Assembly (NCBI GenBank): GCA_001899715.1
Contig: MKWI01000003.1
Location: 186,001-250,000, forward strand
Origin: Sphingobium sp. 66-54
GTDB taxonomy: Bacteria > Pseudomonadota > Alphaproteobacteria > Sphingomonadales > Sphingomonadaceae
Direction: 5' to 3'
DNA length: 64,000 nt
A program made the position numbers and the translations under genes. Positions 1 through 8,767 of this stretch are shown here, piece after piece. Within the stretch, counting starts at the first letter, position 1. Every line of letters starts with the position of its first letter. The notes beneath the pieces were generated by a model. The model made no database searches. It was given only the letters and a program-made list of their open reading frames with translations, and was not told the DNA's origin.

Positions 1-2187
1 CGCCAGGATCGACTCGGCGCCGAGGTTGAGATTGACCCCTTGCGGCGTCAGCCCATCGTAGCAGAATGCGCCATCCTCGCTCGCCAGCGGCAGGCCGAGA
101 TCGTTGTCGCCCTCGAACCAGGTGAACGCCCGCTCCGCCGCCTCCACCCAGCCCGCGTCGCCATCGACCCGGAAGGCGGAGAGGCAGGCGTCAATGGTCG
201 CGGCGGCCTCCAGCGGTTGCTGGTCGAAGGTGGCGGGGGGCGCGAACGGCTTGCCGAAGCTCTCGGTGCCGACCGGGCGGAAATGCCCCGCCGGCGCCTT
301 CTGTTGCTCCATCAGCCAGCGCAACGTCGCGAGGCCGGTGGCGACCACCGCCTTATCATCCAGCACGCGCCCCGCTTCGATCATCGCCTGCGGCAGGCGA
401 GCATTGTCATAGGCGAGGACGATCTCGAACCATGACCAGTCCGGCCGCTGCGCCTGATTCAGCAAGCGCGAGAAGGTCTCGGTCGAGCGGCGCAGCAAGA
501 GGCGCCCTTGCTCATGGCCCGGATCGGCCTCTACCGCAGCGGCGACACCAAGCATGGCGAAGGCCATGGCACGCGGTGAGTGAAGCTGCTCGGCCAGCGG
601 CAACGCTCGCTCGAACAATCCGGTCGCCCAGCGGCGGAGGAAATCGTGCGGCGCCGCACGCATCACCCGGCCGAGCGCCCACAAGGTGCGGCCGTTGGAA
701 TCTTCCGACCCCGCCTCTTCCAGCCAGCGCCGGTCGAAGCCCATGAAGTTGCGGAAGCGCCCGGTCTCCTCGTTCCACGCATGCTGCAGAAAGGCGGCAT
801 AGATGCGGATGAGGTGCAGCCGCGCGGCAGGATCGCCGGCCCGCGTCTCGCATAGCAGCTTGAGCGCCCGCGCATTATCGTCGATGCAATAGCCGTGGTG
901 CCGGTCCGGCACGCCGTGGACGCTGTGCTGGATGATGCCGACGCCATCGGTCATCGCCGCGATCCCATCGAGGCGGAGGAGGAATGGCTCGCCGGTCCTG
1001 CGCTGTTCCGGCAGCGCAACCGGCCGGCTCGCCTTCGCGTCGTTCATCACATCCATGACAGCCCTCGCATTTCTCGCCCAGATGGTCGGCCGCGCCGCGC
1101 GCCAAATCCGCCGCGCCTGTTCGGCGAGGCGGGCGGGATCGGCCAGCAACTCAATCAGCGCGCCGGCCATGGCGGCAGCATCGCCGAACGGCACCAACGT
1201 GCCGACGCCGTTGGCGAGTGCCTCGCGCGCGTGCACATAAGGCGTGGAGACGACAGGGCGGCCAAGCGCGAGCGCATAGGCCAGCGTGCCGGAGGTGATC
1301 TGCTCCTCACCCGGATAGGGGGTGAGATAGATGTCCGCCGCTTGCAGATAATCGAGCAGCTCCTCGTCTTCCAGGAAGCGGTCGACGAACCGGACATGCT
1401 CCCCCATGCCGAGGCGCGCGGCGAGTGCGATGAGGCTCTCGCGATAGGTCTCGCCCTGATCGCGCACCAGCGCCGGATGCGTCGCGCCGACGACCAGATA
1501 GCGCAGATCGGGTTGCTTCGCGACGACCGGCGGCAATGCCTGAATCGCCGTCTCGATGCCCTTGCCCGGCGAGAGCAGGCCGAATGTGAGCACGATCGGC
1601 CCGTCGCCCAGGCCCAGCTTCTCTTTGAGCCGCCCGGACTCGCGCAGCGGCCGGTCCGGCGCACCGTGCGGGATCATCCGCACGATCCGGGGATCGACCT
1701 GATACTGGTCGGCCAGCATCCGCGCTCCTTTTCGCGCCATGACGATCAGCCGGTCGGACGCGGCGAGGAGGCCCTGCATCACCCGCGCCTGATCGGGGTC
1801 CGGGTGGGAAAGCAGCGTGTGCAGCGTCGTCACCACTGGCAGGTCGAGATGCTCCAGCAGCACGAGCAGATGCCGGCCGGCAGGGCCGCCGAAGATGCCG
1901 AACTCGTGATGGACCCAGAGCAGTTGCGCACCCGAGCGCCGGATGGCGGCCGCCGCCCGGACATAGGCCGAGACATCGTCCGCCGGGATGGTCATGGCAA
2001 CATCCGGCCCATAGGCAATGCTTTGGCCGTCATCCATGGCGTAGTGGTCGACCTTCAGGCCGGGGAACGCCTCGCGCAGCGCTGCCACGCTGTGGCTGGT
2101 GTAGGTAGCGAGGCCGCAGCGGCGCGGCAGCGCGTTGCCCAGCACGGCGATATGGGAGAGCGATACATCGAGGGTGCGGAAGAACAT
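1..2187 (-). CDS. Family 4 glycosyltransferase with C-terminal alpha-helical extension (3' end outside window)
   Basis: Transfers a sugar from an activated donor; acceptor unknown. The first ~370 residues form a GT-B glycosyltransferase: an N-terminal half with TLHTLLSHPDPDQ and HHEFGIFGG, then the donor-binding half with FGLLSPGKGIE and, further on, an E-x7-E-like stretch ending SGTLAYALALG. From about residue 385 the protein changes to a helical region (HHGYCIDDNARAL, WNEETGRFRNFMGFDRRW) that resembles the six-hairpin glycosidase fold. The reading frame is still open at the left edge, after 729 codons, so only the extreme C-terminus is missing. The ATG at 2187 begins MFFRTLDVSLSHIAVLGNALPRRCG, the usual beginning of this group; the ribosome site is weak. 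It is a single gene with no obvious partner in view. Specificity cannot be told from the sequence. Confidence 0.85.
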   Translation of the reverse strand, partial: MFFRTLDVSLSHIAVLGNALPRRCGLATYTSHSVAALREAFPGLKVDHYAMDDGQSIAYGPDVAMTIPADDVSAYVRAAAAIRRSGAQLLWVHHEFGIFGGPAGRHLLVLLEHLDLPVVTTLHTLLSHPDPDQARVMQGLLAASDRLIVMARKGARMLADQYQVDPRIVRMIPHGAPDRPLRESGRLKEKLGLGDGPIVLTFGLLSPGKGIETAIQALPPVVAKQPDLRYLVVGATHPALVRDQGETYRESLIALAARLGMGEHVRFVDRFLEDEELLDYLQAADIYLTPYPGEEQITSGTLAYALALGRPVVSTPYVHAREALANGVGTLVPFGDAAAMAGALIELLADPARLAEQARRIWRAARPTIWARNARAVMDVMNDAKASRPVALPEQRRTGEPFLLRLDGIAAMTDGVGIIQHSVHGVPDRHHGYCIDDNARALKLLCETRAGDPAARLHLIRIYAAFLQHAWNEETGRFRNFMGFDRRWLEEAGSEDSNGRTLWALGRVMRAAPHDFLRRWATGLFERALPLAEQLHSPRAMAFAMLGVAAAVEADPGHEQGRLLLRRSTETFSRLLNQAQRPDWSWFEIVLAYDNARLPQAMIEAGRVLDDKAVVATGLATLRWLMEQQKAPAGHFRPVGTESFGKPFAPPATFDQQPLEAAATIDACLSAFRVDGDAGWVEAAERAFTWFEGDNDLGLPLASEDGAFCYDGLTPQGVNLNLGAESILA

Positions 2188-2287
2188 AGCGTCAGATCCG
2201 TGCCGGAGGGCGAGCTGCCTGCAAGGAACGGACCGCCGGGCGGAATGTTCCGCGCGATGCGGCGGACGGAGGGCAATGCAGCAACTC

Positions 2288-2596
2288 TCAGACGAACCGT
2301 TCGACGAGGTCCTGATCGGTGACGACGATGCGGCCGCTCCGGTCCAGCCCGGCGCGCTCGAATTTCTGCTGAATGGCAGTCCGCACGCGGTCCAGCGCGG
2401 GGTCGAAAGCGTCGATGAAGCGCGGCGGCTGCTCATGGCGCGCCTTGCCCCAGACCCGCATCAGCGCATCATGGGTGATGCCGGCGCGCACATCGTCACG
2501 GCCGAGCCGTGCGGGGAGGAAACAGCAGCCTTCCTCGAACAGCGGCTGACCATATGGGTCGAAGTCGATCGCCTTGTCTGGAAAGTTGTAGAGCAT
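2288..2596 (-). CDS. DUF1488-like small protein
   Basis: A 102-residue soluble protein of unknown function. The N-terminal pattern FPDKAIDFD followed by F.EEGCCFLPARLG and GITHDALMRVWG matches the general pattern of DUF1488 proteins such as E. coli YrdB (a hydrophobic strand, an FPA-like segment, then a C/G-I-[ST]-x-x-A-L helix). The C-terminal part, rich in charged helix (AIQQKFERAGLDRSGRIVVTDQDLV), is longer than in YrdB. The ATG at 2596 was preferred over an in-frame ATG 25 codons upstream because GGGAG lies 8-9 nt before it and homology-like sequence starts there. It stands alone and divergent to the next gene. Confidence 0.65.
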   Translation of the reverse strand: MLYNFPDKAIDFDPYGQPLFEEGCCFLPARLGRDDVRAGITHDALMRVWGKARHEQPPRFIDAFDPALDRVRTAIQQKFERAGLDRSGRIVVTDQDLVERFV

Positions 2597-2939
2597 GATT
2601 CGGGCTCCCGTTTGGTGCGCCACCGGGACCGGCCGCGCGGAAGGAGCGCATCGTCCGCCCTCTCGGCCCATCTTCCTCTACAGATGCGCCCGATGGTCCG
2701 TAGGATCGAAGAGGGGGCCAGGAACGGCCAGAAAGGCCGTGAGAGCGAGTCCCGCGCATGATGCCTTGATACCATCGCCAGGCGAGGCGAGGCCGCGCGT
2801 GCTATGAAGCGAGAGAAAAGCGCGACAGTCGACCCGGCAATAATCTTGGCCCGGATACCCCCCCGTCCGGTAGGTCATGGAACCGCGCCGCCGCGCAGGG
2901 CGTTGGGTGAAAGAATCGAACCGGAACGGGAGCGGAGCG
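2597..2939. other. Divergent intergenic region, no gene seen
   Basis: About 340 bases between the DUF1488-like gene (minus) and the host-attachment-type gene (plus). It should hold both promoters, but I could not pick out a convincing -35/-10 pair. A short hairpin (CCGGA 2851-2855 with TCCGG 2866-2870) lies upstream of the plus-strand gene. Confidence 0.4.
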
Positions 2940-3392
2940 ATGCGCCTGCCACATGATTGCCTCATCCTCGTCGCCGATGGGCGCAAGATGCTGCTGCTAC
3001 GCAACGAGGGCACCAGCGACGATCCGTCACTGGTCGTCGATTACGGGCTGGAGCAGCCCAACCCGGCCGACCGGGACCAGAAAAGCGATGCGCGTGACCA
3101 GCGCCCCACGGTCGGTTCGCCGGGGCAGGCTTCGACGGGCGAGGTGGACTATCACCGGCAGGCGGAGGACGATTTCGCGCGCGAGGCGGCTGCCTATCTG
3201 AACGCGCTGGCGCTGCGCAACGCGCTGACCCGGCTGATCGTCATCGCCCCGCCACGCACGCTGGGCGAACTGCGCCGGCACTACCATCGCGAGGTTTCAG
3301 CCCGCCTCGTGGTCGAGATTGCCAAGACCATGACCGGGCAGCCCACCAACGCCATCGCTAGGTTTCTGGTAGCGCAAGAGGAGGTAGGATAA
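2940..3392 (+). CDS. Host attachment (AtsE-like) family protein
   Basis: A 150-residue protein of the family annotated as 'protein required for attachment to host cells'. Visible marks are the opening strand (HDCLILVADGRKMLLLRNEG), an acidic variable middle with QRP and DYHRQAEDDFAREAAAYLNALA, and the C-terminal LIVIAPPRTLGELRRHYHREVSARL followed by TMTGQPTNAIARFL; the APPRxLGxLR stretch is typical of the family. The true biochemical role of these proteins is not established, and the attachment label comes from the plant-associated founding case. The ATG at 2940 is chosen because GGGAGCGGAG lies just upstream; an in-frame ATG at 2877 lacks this. Cytoplasmic, with no signal peptide or membrane segment. 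Confidence 0.75.
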   Translation: MRLPHDCLILVADGRKMLLLRNEGTSDDPSLVVDYGLEQPNPADRDQKSDARDQRPTVGSPGQASTGEVDYHRQAEDDFAREAAAYLNALALRNALTRLIVIAPPRTLGELRRHYHREVSARLVVEIAKTMTGQPTNAIARFLVAQEEVG

Positions 3393-3436
3393 GGCGGGAA
3401 GATCCTCTCCGCACCCGCACGGCGGGATAAGCGGCA

Positions 3437-4423
3437 TCAGGGCGCCGAACGGTGCTCCGAGGCGTCCGCCAGCATGATGAGGAAATCCTCCTGCGGATCG
3501 GTCCATTGGGTCGCGGGGGTCCATCCGCCGGCTTGCAGCAGGAAGCGCGCCTGACCGGCGGTGTATTTGTGACTGTTCTCGGTGTGGATCGTCTCGCCTT
3601 CGCGCATGGCGAACGGGCGACCGGCGACGGTGAAGCGCAGGTCGGCCGTGGCTTGCAAGTGCATCTCGATCCGGCTCCACACCGGGTTCCAGCGCGCGAC
3701 ATGGCGAAAGCGCGCAACCGGAATGTCGCCGCCCAGCTCGCGGTTGATCCGCTCCAGCAGGTTGCGGTTGAACCGCGCGGTCACGCCCTCGCGATCGTCA
3801 TAAGCGGCGAGCAAGCGGGTGATATCCTTCACCCGGTCGATGCCGATGACGAGGCGTGCCCCCTCGCCCAGCGTCTCCCGCATCGAGCGCAGCAGGTCGA
3901 CCGCCGTGCGCGGCACCATGTTGCCGATGGTCGAGCCGGGAAAGAAGCCGAGCATCGCATGCCCCGCGACCAGCTCCGGCAGGCGCACGGGCTTGGTGAA
4001 ATCCGCCTCGACCGGCAGGATCGGCAGGTCCGGAAAGCGGGCCGCCAGCGCCGCGCTCGCCTGATGGAGAAACGCGGCCGAAATGTCGATCGGTACGTAG
4101 GCAGCCGGCTTCACCTCGCGCAACAGCAGCGGCGTCTTGACCGAGCTGCCCGATCCGAACTCGACCACCGCCCGCCCCGGCCCCACCGCGTCCGCAATGG
4201 CGGGGCCGCAGCGCTCAAGCAGCGCGGTCTCGGTGCGCGTGGGATAATATTCCGGCAGGTCCGTGATCCGCTCGAACAGCGCCGACCCCGCCGGATCGTA
4301 GAGCCAGCGCGCGGGAATGGCCTTCTGCGGCTCGGCAAGGCCGCGCAGCACATCGGCGCGGAAGGCGAGATCGACCCCGTCCTCACCATGGCGGACCAGC
4401 TTGAGATCGGCATGCACGGCCAT
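3437..4423 (-). CDS. egtD: L-histidine N-alpha-methyltransferase EgtD
   Basis: Methylates the alpha-amino group of histidine three times using SAM to give hercynine, the first step of ergothioneine synthesis. The 328-residue protein has the family's length and marks: an N-terminal substrate-binding part (PARWLYDPAGSALFERIT, LPEYYPTRTE), the SAM-binding loop VVEFGSGSSVKT near residue 75, PIDIS at the second strand, GFFPGSTIGN, and the C-terminal MHLQATAD.RF and IHTENSHKYT segments that complete the histidine pocket. It is the last gene of a minus-strand operon; its ATG begins one nucleotide after the egtB stop codon, so translation is probably coupled. Start at 4423 rather than the longer frame, because the upstream part overlaps the end of egtB. 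Confidence 0.95.
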   Translation of the reverse strand: MAVHADLKLVRHGEDGVDLAFRADVLRGLAEPQKAIPARWLYDPAGSALFERITDLPEYYPTRTETALLERCGPAIADAVGPGRAVVEFGSGSSVKTPLLLREVKPAAYVPIDISAAFLHQASAALAARFPDLPILPVEADFTKPVRLPELVAGHAMLGFFPGSTIGNMVPRTAVDLLRSMRETLGEGARLVIGIDRVKDITRLLAAYDDREGVTARFNRNLLERINRELGGDIPVARFRHVARWNPVWSRIEMHLQATADLRFTVAGRPFAMREGETIHTENSHKYTAGQARFLLQAGGWTPATQWTDPQEDFLIMLADASEHRSAP

Positions 4424-4424
4424 G

Positions 4425-5765
4425 TCAGAGATCCTTCGCCAGGCGCAAGCCGGTGAATTGCCAGCGCTGATGGGGGTAGAAGAAATTGCGGTAGGTCGCG
4501 CGCGCATGGCCGCGCGGCGTGGCGCAGCTTCCGCCCTTGAGCACGAACTGCCCGCTCATGAACTTGCCGTTATATTCGCCCACCGCCCCCGGCGCGGTAC
4601 GAAAACCCGCATAGGGGCGATAGGCCGAGCCAGTCCACTCCCAGACATTGCCGAACAGGGACGTAAGGCCATCACCCTGCCCGGCGACGGCGCGCGGCGC
4701 GACCGGACCGGCCGTATCGAGCTGGATGCCGGCCAGCGGATCGGCATTGCGCGCAGCGGCTTCCCACTCCTGCTCGGTCGGCAGACGGGCGCCGGCCCAG
4801 GCAGCGAAGGCGTCCGCCTCGTAAAAGCTGATGTGGCTGACGGGCGCGGCGAGATCGACCAGCCGCCAACCGGCGAGCGTGAACTGCTCCCAGCCGCTTT
4901 CGCTCCGGCGCCAGTAGAGCGGATGGGCGATCTCCTCGCCCGTTCCCCCGCCCTTCACCCAAGCCCAGCCGTCAGACAACCACAGCGAGGCAGTGGCATA
5001 GCCGCCGTCCGCGATGAAGCGACTCCACTCGCCGTTGGTGACGGGCCGGTCCGCCAGCGCGTGCGGCGCGAGGAACTGGCGGTGGACCGGCTGCTCGTTA
5101 TCGAACGCGAAACCATCCGCCCCGGCGCCGATCTCGACCAGCCCCACCGACCCCTCATGCCAGCGCATCGGCTGCTCGGGCAGCGGCTCCGGTGCCTCGG
5201 CCGCCGGCGGCCACAGGACAGGGCCGAGCGGGTTGCACGAGAACAGATGCTTGATGTCGGTCAGCAACAGCTCCTGATGCTGCTGCTCGTGGTGCAGGCC
5301 CAGCTCGATCAGCGCGCCGCAGCGCCCCGTCAGCATCGGCAGCGCGCCGAGCAGCGCCTCGTCGACGGCGGCGCGATAGGCCAGCACCTGCGCCAACGTC
5401 GGCCGGGTCAGCAGGCCGCGTTGCGGGCGGGCGTGGCGGGCGCCTTCCGCCTCATAGTAGCTGTTGAACAGAAACGGCCAGCGCTCGTCGAACAGCCGGT
5501 AGCCGGGGAGATAATCGCGCAGCACGAACGTCTCGAAGAACCATGTCGTGTGCGCCAGATGCCATTTGGCCGGCGAGGCATCGGGCATGGATTGCGCCGT
5601 CGCGTCGGCATCCGAGAGCGGCGCGGCGAGCGCGACGCTGAGCGCGCGGACATGCTGGTAATGCTGCGCCATCGCTTCGGGAACCGGCCCGGCCGGCGGC
5701 CGGAGCGCATGGGGTGAGACAATCAAGGTTCTAGCCCTCCCTCGCTTCGAACCGGGCGCCCGCAT
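4425..5765 (-). CDS. egtB: Ergothioneine sulfoxide synthase EgtB
   Basis: Non-haem iron enzyme that joins hercynine to a thiol donor (gamma-glutamylcysteine or cysteine, depending on type) using O2. The N-terminal DinB-type domain carries the iron ligands: H72 in WHLAHTTW and the H-x3-H-x-E motif H159-H163-E165 in LHHEQQHQE. The C-terminal formylglycine-generating-enzyme-like domain (about residues 205-445) shows RPVTNGEWSRFI, RLPTEQEWEAAAR, FGNVWEWTGS and FVLKGGSCATP. The start is uncertain: the ATG at 5765 has no ribosome site, whereas a TTG at 5726 is preceded by GGGAGGG at good distance and may be the real start. egtU lies 40 nt upstream and egtD 1 nt downstream, so the three are one transcript. 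Confidence 0.95.
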   Translation of the reverse strand: MRAPGSKRGRARTLIVSPHALRPPAGPVPEAMAQHYQHVRALSVALAAPLSDADATAQSMPDASPAKWHLAHTTWFFETFVLRDYLPGYRLFDERWPFLFNSYYEAEGARHARPQRGLLTRPTLAQVLAYRAAVDEALLGALPMLTGRCGALIELGLHHEQQHQELLLTDIKHLFSCNPLGPVLWPPAAEAPEPLPEQPMRWHEGSVGLVEIGAGADGFAFDNEQPVHRQFLAPHALADRPVTNGEWSRFIADGGYATASLWLSDGWAWVKGGGTGEEIAHPLYWRRSESGWEQFTLAGWRLVDLAAPVSHISFYEADAFAAWAGARLPTEQEWEAAARNADPLAGIQLDTAGPVAPRAVAGQGDGLTSLFGNVWEWTGSAYRPYAGFRTAPGAVGEYNGKFMSGQFVLKGGSCATPRGHARATYRNFFYPHQRWQFTGLRLAKDL

Positions 5766-5805
5766 AGGGTCGCCCGCTTTTCAATACGCGCGAACGCGGA
5801 TTTGG

Positions 5806-7353
5806 TTACTTCGGCGCCTCATCCAGCCCCGCCGCCAGCCAGCGCGCGGCCTGCGCGGGTGTGCGCTTGTCCCCGTCGCGGTCGACCGTCCAATTGGCTT
5901 CGCGCATTCGCTCGATGGGGATCGCGCCGACCAGCGGACGCAGCGCGGCGACCAGCCGGGGATCGGCGGCCGCCGTCCGCGTGAGCAGCAGCAGCGCATC
6001 GTAGGGCGGCAGCGCGCCGAGCGGATCGCCGAGCGTGACGAGGTCCATCGCGGCGATGCGCCCGTCCGACGAGAAGGCCGAGATCACATCGACCGAGCCG
6101 TCCGCCAGCGCGCGATACATGAAGGTGGGGCTGTAAGGCCGCATCGTGCGGAAGGCGGGGCGGTAGCGCGCCTCCACCGCCTGCCACTCCGGCCTGCTGA
6201 GGAATTCGAGGTCCGTGCCCAACCGCAGCCGGGGCGCTTCGCGGGCGAGGTCCGCCAGCGTCGCGATGCCGAGCGCCTGCGCCCGCTCACGCCGCATGGC
6301 GAAGGCATAGGCGTTCTCGAACCCTAGCGGGCCGAGCACCTGCACCCCGTCCCGCCGGGCAAGGGTCTCGCCGAGCGTGCGCAGCATGGCGTCGGCGGGC
6401 GGCGTATCCGTGCGGCGCAACACATTGGCCCACAGCGTGCCGGCATAATCGACATAAACGCCGATATCCCCGGCGGCGAGCGCACGGTAGGCGATGGCCG
6501 ACCCCAGATTGTCGCGCCGTTCGGTGCGGTAGCCGGCGACGCGCAGCCGGTTCTCGATGAGCTGGGCGAGGATATATTGCTCGGAGAAATTCTTGGCGCC
6601 GATAACGACCAGCCGGCCGCTCGTGGCGGCACCGGGAATGGGCGCGAGCGTGAGGCCGAGCGCGGCAAGCAGGATCGCGAGGCCGGCGCCGAGCCGGGCG
6701 CGGGCACGAGTCGCAAGGCCGGACTCGATCAGCGCCAGCGTCGCATCGACGAGGATCGCCAGCGCCGCCGCCGCGAGGCAGCCGATGAGGACGCGCCGCC
6801 AATCCTCGGTCTGGAGCCCGGAGAAGATGAGATCGCCAAGGCTGGGCTGGCCGATGGTCGTCGCCAGCGTTGCGGTGCCGATGGTCCACACGGCGGCGGT
6901 GCGGATGCCCGCGAGGATCACCGGCGCGCCGAGCGGCAGCTCGACGAGGCGGAGCTTCTGCCCGCCGGTCATACCGAGACCATCCGCCGCCTCGGTCAGC
7001 GCCGGGTCGATGCCCCGGATCGCCGCGACACCGTTGCGCACGATGGGGAGCAGGGCATAGACGGCCAGCGCCAGTAGCGCGGGCAGGAAGCCGAGCGCCG
7101 GGATCGGCCAGCCGCTCGCACGGGCGAGGAACAGCAGCAACGGGTAGAACAGGGCAAGCAGCGCCAGCCCCGGTATGGTCTGGAGCAGGCTGATCGCACC
7201 GAGCAGCGGGGCGCGAACCCGCCTGTTCCGCGCGGCGAGGATCGCGACCGGCAGGCCGATGAGGATCGCCGCGAGCACGGCGCTGCCGCTGAGAAACAGA
7301 TGCGCCTGCGCCAGCCGCGCCAGCTCCGCCCAAGAGACGCTGCCGCCCATCAA
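5806..7353 (-). CDS. egtU: Fused permease/substrate-binding subunit, ergothioneine-type ABC importer (EgtU-like)
   Basis: A 515-residue OpuB-type fusion. Residues ~1-245 are a permease with several membrane segments and the coupling motif around EAADGLGMTGGQKLRLVELPL; the C-terminal half (~250-510) is a glycine-betaine/choline-type binding protein starting GRLVVIGAKNFSEQYILAQLIE. This fused layout is known for betaine/choline importers and for EgtU, the ergothioneine transporter of Helicobacter and Streptococcus. Which ligand it binds cannot be read directly. Its position in an operon with egtB and egtD is what points to ergothioneine, a quaternary amine like betaine. Its ATG overlaps the ATPase stop by 4 nt. 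Acts in the inner membrane, with the binding domain on the periplasmic side. Confidence 0.78.
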   Translation of the reverse strand: MMGGSVSWAELARLAQAHLFLSGSAVLAAILIGLPVAILAARNRRVRAPLLGAISLLQTIPGLALLALFYPLLLFLARASGWPIPALGFLPALLALAVYALLPIVRNGVAAIRGIDPALTEAADGLGMTGGQKLRLVELPLGAPVILAGIRTAAVWTIGTATLATTIGQPSLGDLIFSGLQTEDWRRVLIGCLAAAALAILVDATLALIESGLATRARARLGAGLAILLAALGLTLAPIPGAATSGRLVVIGAKNFSEQYILAQLIENRLRVAGYRTERRDNLGSAIAYRALAAGDIGVYVDYAGTLWANVLRRTDTPPADAMLRTLGETLARRDGVQVLGPLGFENAYAFAMRRERAQALGIATLADLAREAPRLRLGTDLEFLSRPEWQAVEARYRPAFRTMRPYSPTFMYRALADGSVDVISAFSSDGRIAAMDLVTLGDPLGALPPYDALLLLTRTAAADPRLVAALRPLVGAIPIERMREANWTVDRDGDKRTPAQAARWLAAGLDEAPK

Positions 7354-8108
7354 TCGCCCCGCGCCAGTGCGTCGAGCCGGGCGGCGGAGGCCAGCGCGGC
7401 GTCGATCATCGCGCGGATGCCGGGCTCGGCGCGCGCCTGCATCAGTGCGCGCGGAGTCCTGTCGGCCAGCACGCGCCCCTCGCCGAGCACGATGACGCGA
7501 TCGGCGAGGATCAGCGCCTCCGCCATGTCGTGCGTGACTAGCAGGCTGGTGAGGCCCATCCGCTCGTGCAGGGCGCGGTAGGCGGCGCCCAGCTCGGCGC
7601 GCGCCACCGGATCGAGCGCGCCGAACGGCTCGTCCATCAGCATGATCGCGGGCCCGGCGGCGAGTGCGCGGGCGAAACCGACGCGCTGCGCCTGTCCGCC
7701 CGACAATTGCCGGGGATAACGCGCGGCCAGATCCGCCGGCAGCGAGACCATGGCGAGCAACTCGGCCACGCGCTCATCCCGCCCGGCCGGGGGCTGGCCG
7801 GCGAGGCGCGGCGCCAGCCAGACATTCTCCGCCACGCTCATATGCGGGAACAGGCCGACGCCCTGAAACACATAGCCGATCCGGCGGCGCAGGCCGACCA
7901 ACGGCTGGGTGGCGATATCGGCGCCGTCGACCGTGATGGTCCCGCTGTCGATGGCGGTCAGCCGGTTGATCGCCTTGAGCAGGGTGGTCTTGCCCGCGCC
8001 AGACGCGCCGACCAGCGCCACGAACGCTCCGGGCGGAATGGTGAGCGTGATGTCGTCCAGCACCGGCCGGCCGTCATAGCGCTTGCAGACATGGGCGAAG
8101 CTGATCAT
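7350..8108 (-). CDS. egtV: ABC importer ATPase, ergothioneine-type (EgtV-like)
   Basis: ATPase that powers the fused importer encoded next to it. Complete nucleotide-binding set: Walker A GASGAGKTT at residues 34-42, Q-loop in GYVFQGVGLFPHM, signature LSGGQAQR, Walker B IMLMDEPFGALD, and switch histidine in LLVTHDMAEAL. The 252-residue length is short because it lacks the CBS domains found in several betaine-uptake ATPases (ProV/OpuAA), which fits the EgtV/OpuB group. First gene of the minus-strand egt operon; the stop overlaps the egtU start (ATGA). The ATG at 8108 is chosen over one 11 codons upstream because the family alignment begins at MISFAHVCKRYDG. The assignment to ergothioneine is by operon context. 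Confidence 0.78.
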   Translation of the reverse strand: MISFAHVCKRYDGRPVLDDITLTIPPGAFVALVGASGAGKTTLLKAINRLTAIDSGTITVDGADIATQPLVGLRRRIGYVFQGVGLFPHMSVAENVWLAPRLAGQPPAGRDERVAELLAMVSLPADLAARYPRQLSGGQAQRVGFARALAAGPAIMLMDEPFGALDPVARAELGAAYRALHERMGLTSLLVTHDMAEALILADRVIVLGEGRVLADRTPRALMQARAEPGIRAMIDAALASAARLDALARGD

Positions 8109-8270
8109 CGGCACCTGCCGCCCCCTCGCCCTACCCTGCATCAGGCGGCAGGGCCGATCAACCGCCTCGGCTTGCAGGCTGCAATGTCCGGGCCGAGTCG
8201 AGGGGATCGCGACGCTCGCATCCTTCCAATTTCCTATCTGAATTCAGCCGAATAATAGACATCACCCTCA

Positions 8271-8309
8271 GCCGATAAAACATATATTGACAATATATGT
8301 TTTATCGGC
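8271..8309. promoter_or_regulatory. Perfect 39-nt palindrome, NsrR-like operator 1
   Basis: Two 19-nt arms (GCCGATAAAACATATATTG and its exact reverse complement) around a single A at 8290. The inner part, AACATATATTG-A-CAATATATGTT, has the 11-1-11 layout and the A/T pattern of NsrR (nitric oxide-sensing Rrf2) operators. A close copy lies at 12621-12650. It sits between the divergent egtV and DUF2249 genes, about 95 nt before the DUF2249 start. No NsrR gene is in the window. Confidence 0.75.
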
Positions 8310-8404
8310 GAGACCTCTCCCCGCTGTCATCGCCCCGCGCGCCGTGGACGCCGAGACGAGTTGCTCGAACCGGAAAAACGCATTTCGAACCAAGGAGAAT
8401 GACC

Positions 8405-8659
8405 ATGGGGGACGCATCCACCCAGACCGCCGTCGTTGATGTCCGCAGCCTCGTGCCGGCGCAGCGCCACGCCAAGATTTTCGAGCTTGTCAACGCGCTG
8501 GAACCGGGCGCGTCGTTCATTCTGGTCAACGACCACGACCCCAAGCCGCTCTATTATCAGCTCGACGCCGAATATCCCGGCCAGTTCTCATGGACCTATG
8601 TCGAGTCCGGACCGACCGTCTGGCGGGTCGAGATCGGCAAGCTCGCCAAGGCTGCCTGA
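8405..8659 (+). CDS. DUF2249 domain protein
   Basis: An 84-residue protein that is essentially one DUF2249 domain: DVRSLVPAQRHAKIFELVNALEPGASFILVNDHDPKPLYYQLDAE then W.YVESGPTVWRVEIGK. The (L/V)xPxxRHxxIFxxxxxLxxGxxxxLVNDHDPxPL pattern is the family hallmark. Function is not established; such genes are often found with hemerythrin, nitric oxide detoxification and denitrification genes. The ATG at 8405 follows AAGGAG with 7 nt spacing; an ATG at 8399 would leave only one base and is unlikely. It is the first gene after the long palindrome 8271-8309, which probably controls it, and is followed by three more plus-strand genes. Confidence 0.9.
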   Translation: MGDASTQTAVVDVRSLVPAQRHAKIFELVNALEPGASFILVNDHDPKPLYYQLDAEYPGQFSWTYVESGPTVWRVEIGKLAKAA

Positions 8660-8767
8660 CCAGCACTCGCCGTCCGTGGCGCGGCAAACCGGCGCCACGG
8701 ATAGTCAGCAACGAGGGGACCGGCCAATGGGCGGCCGGTTCCACAAACGGAGACCGGAGCAACGCGC

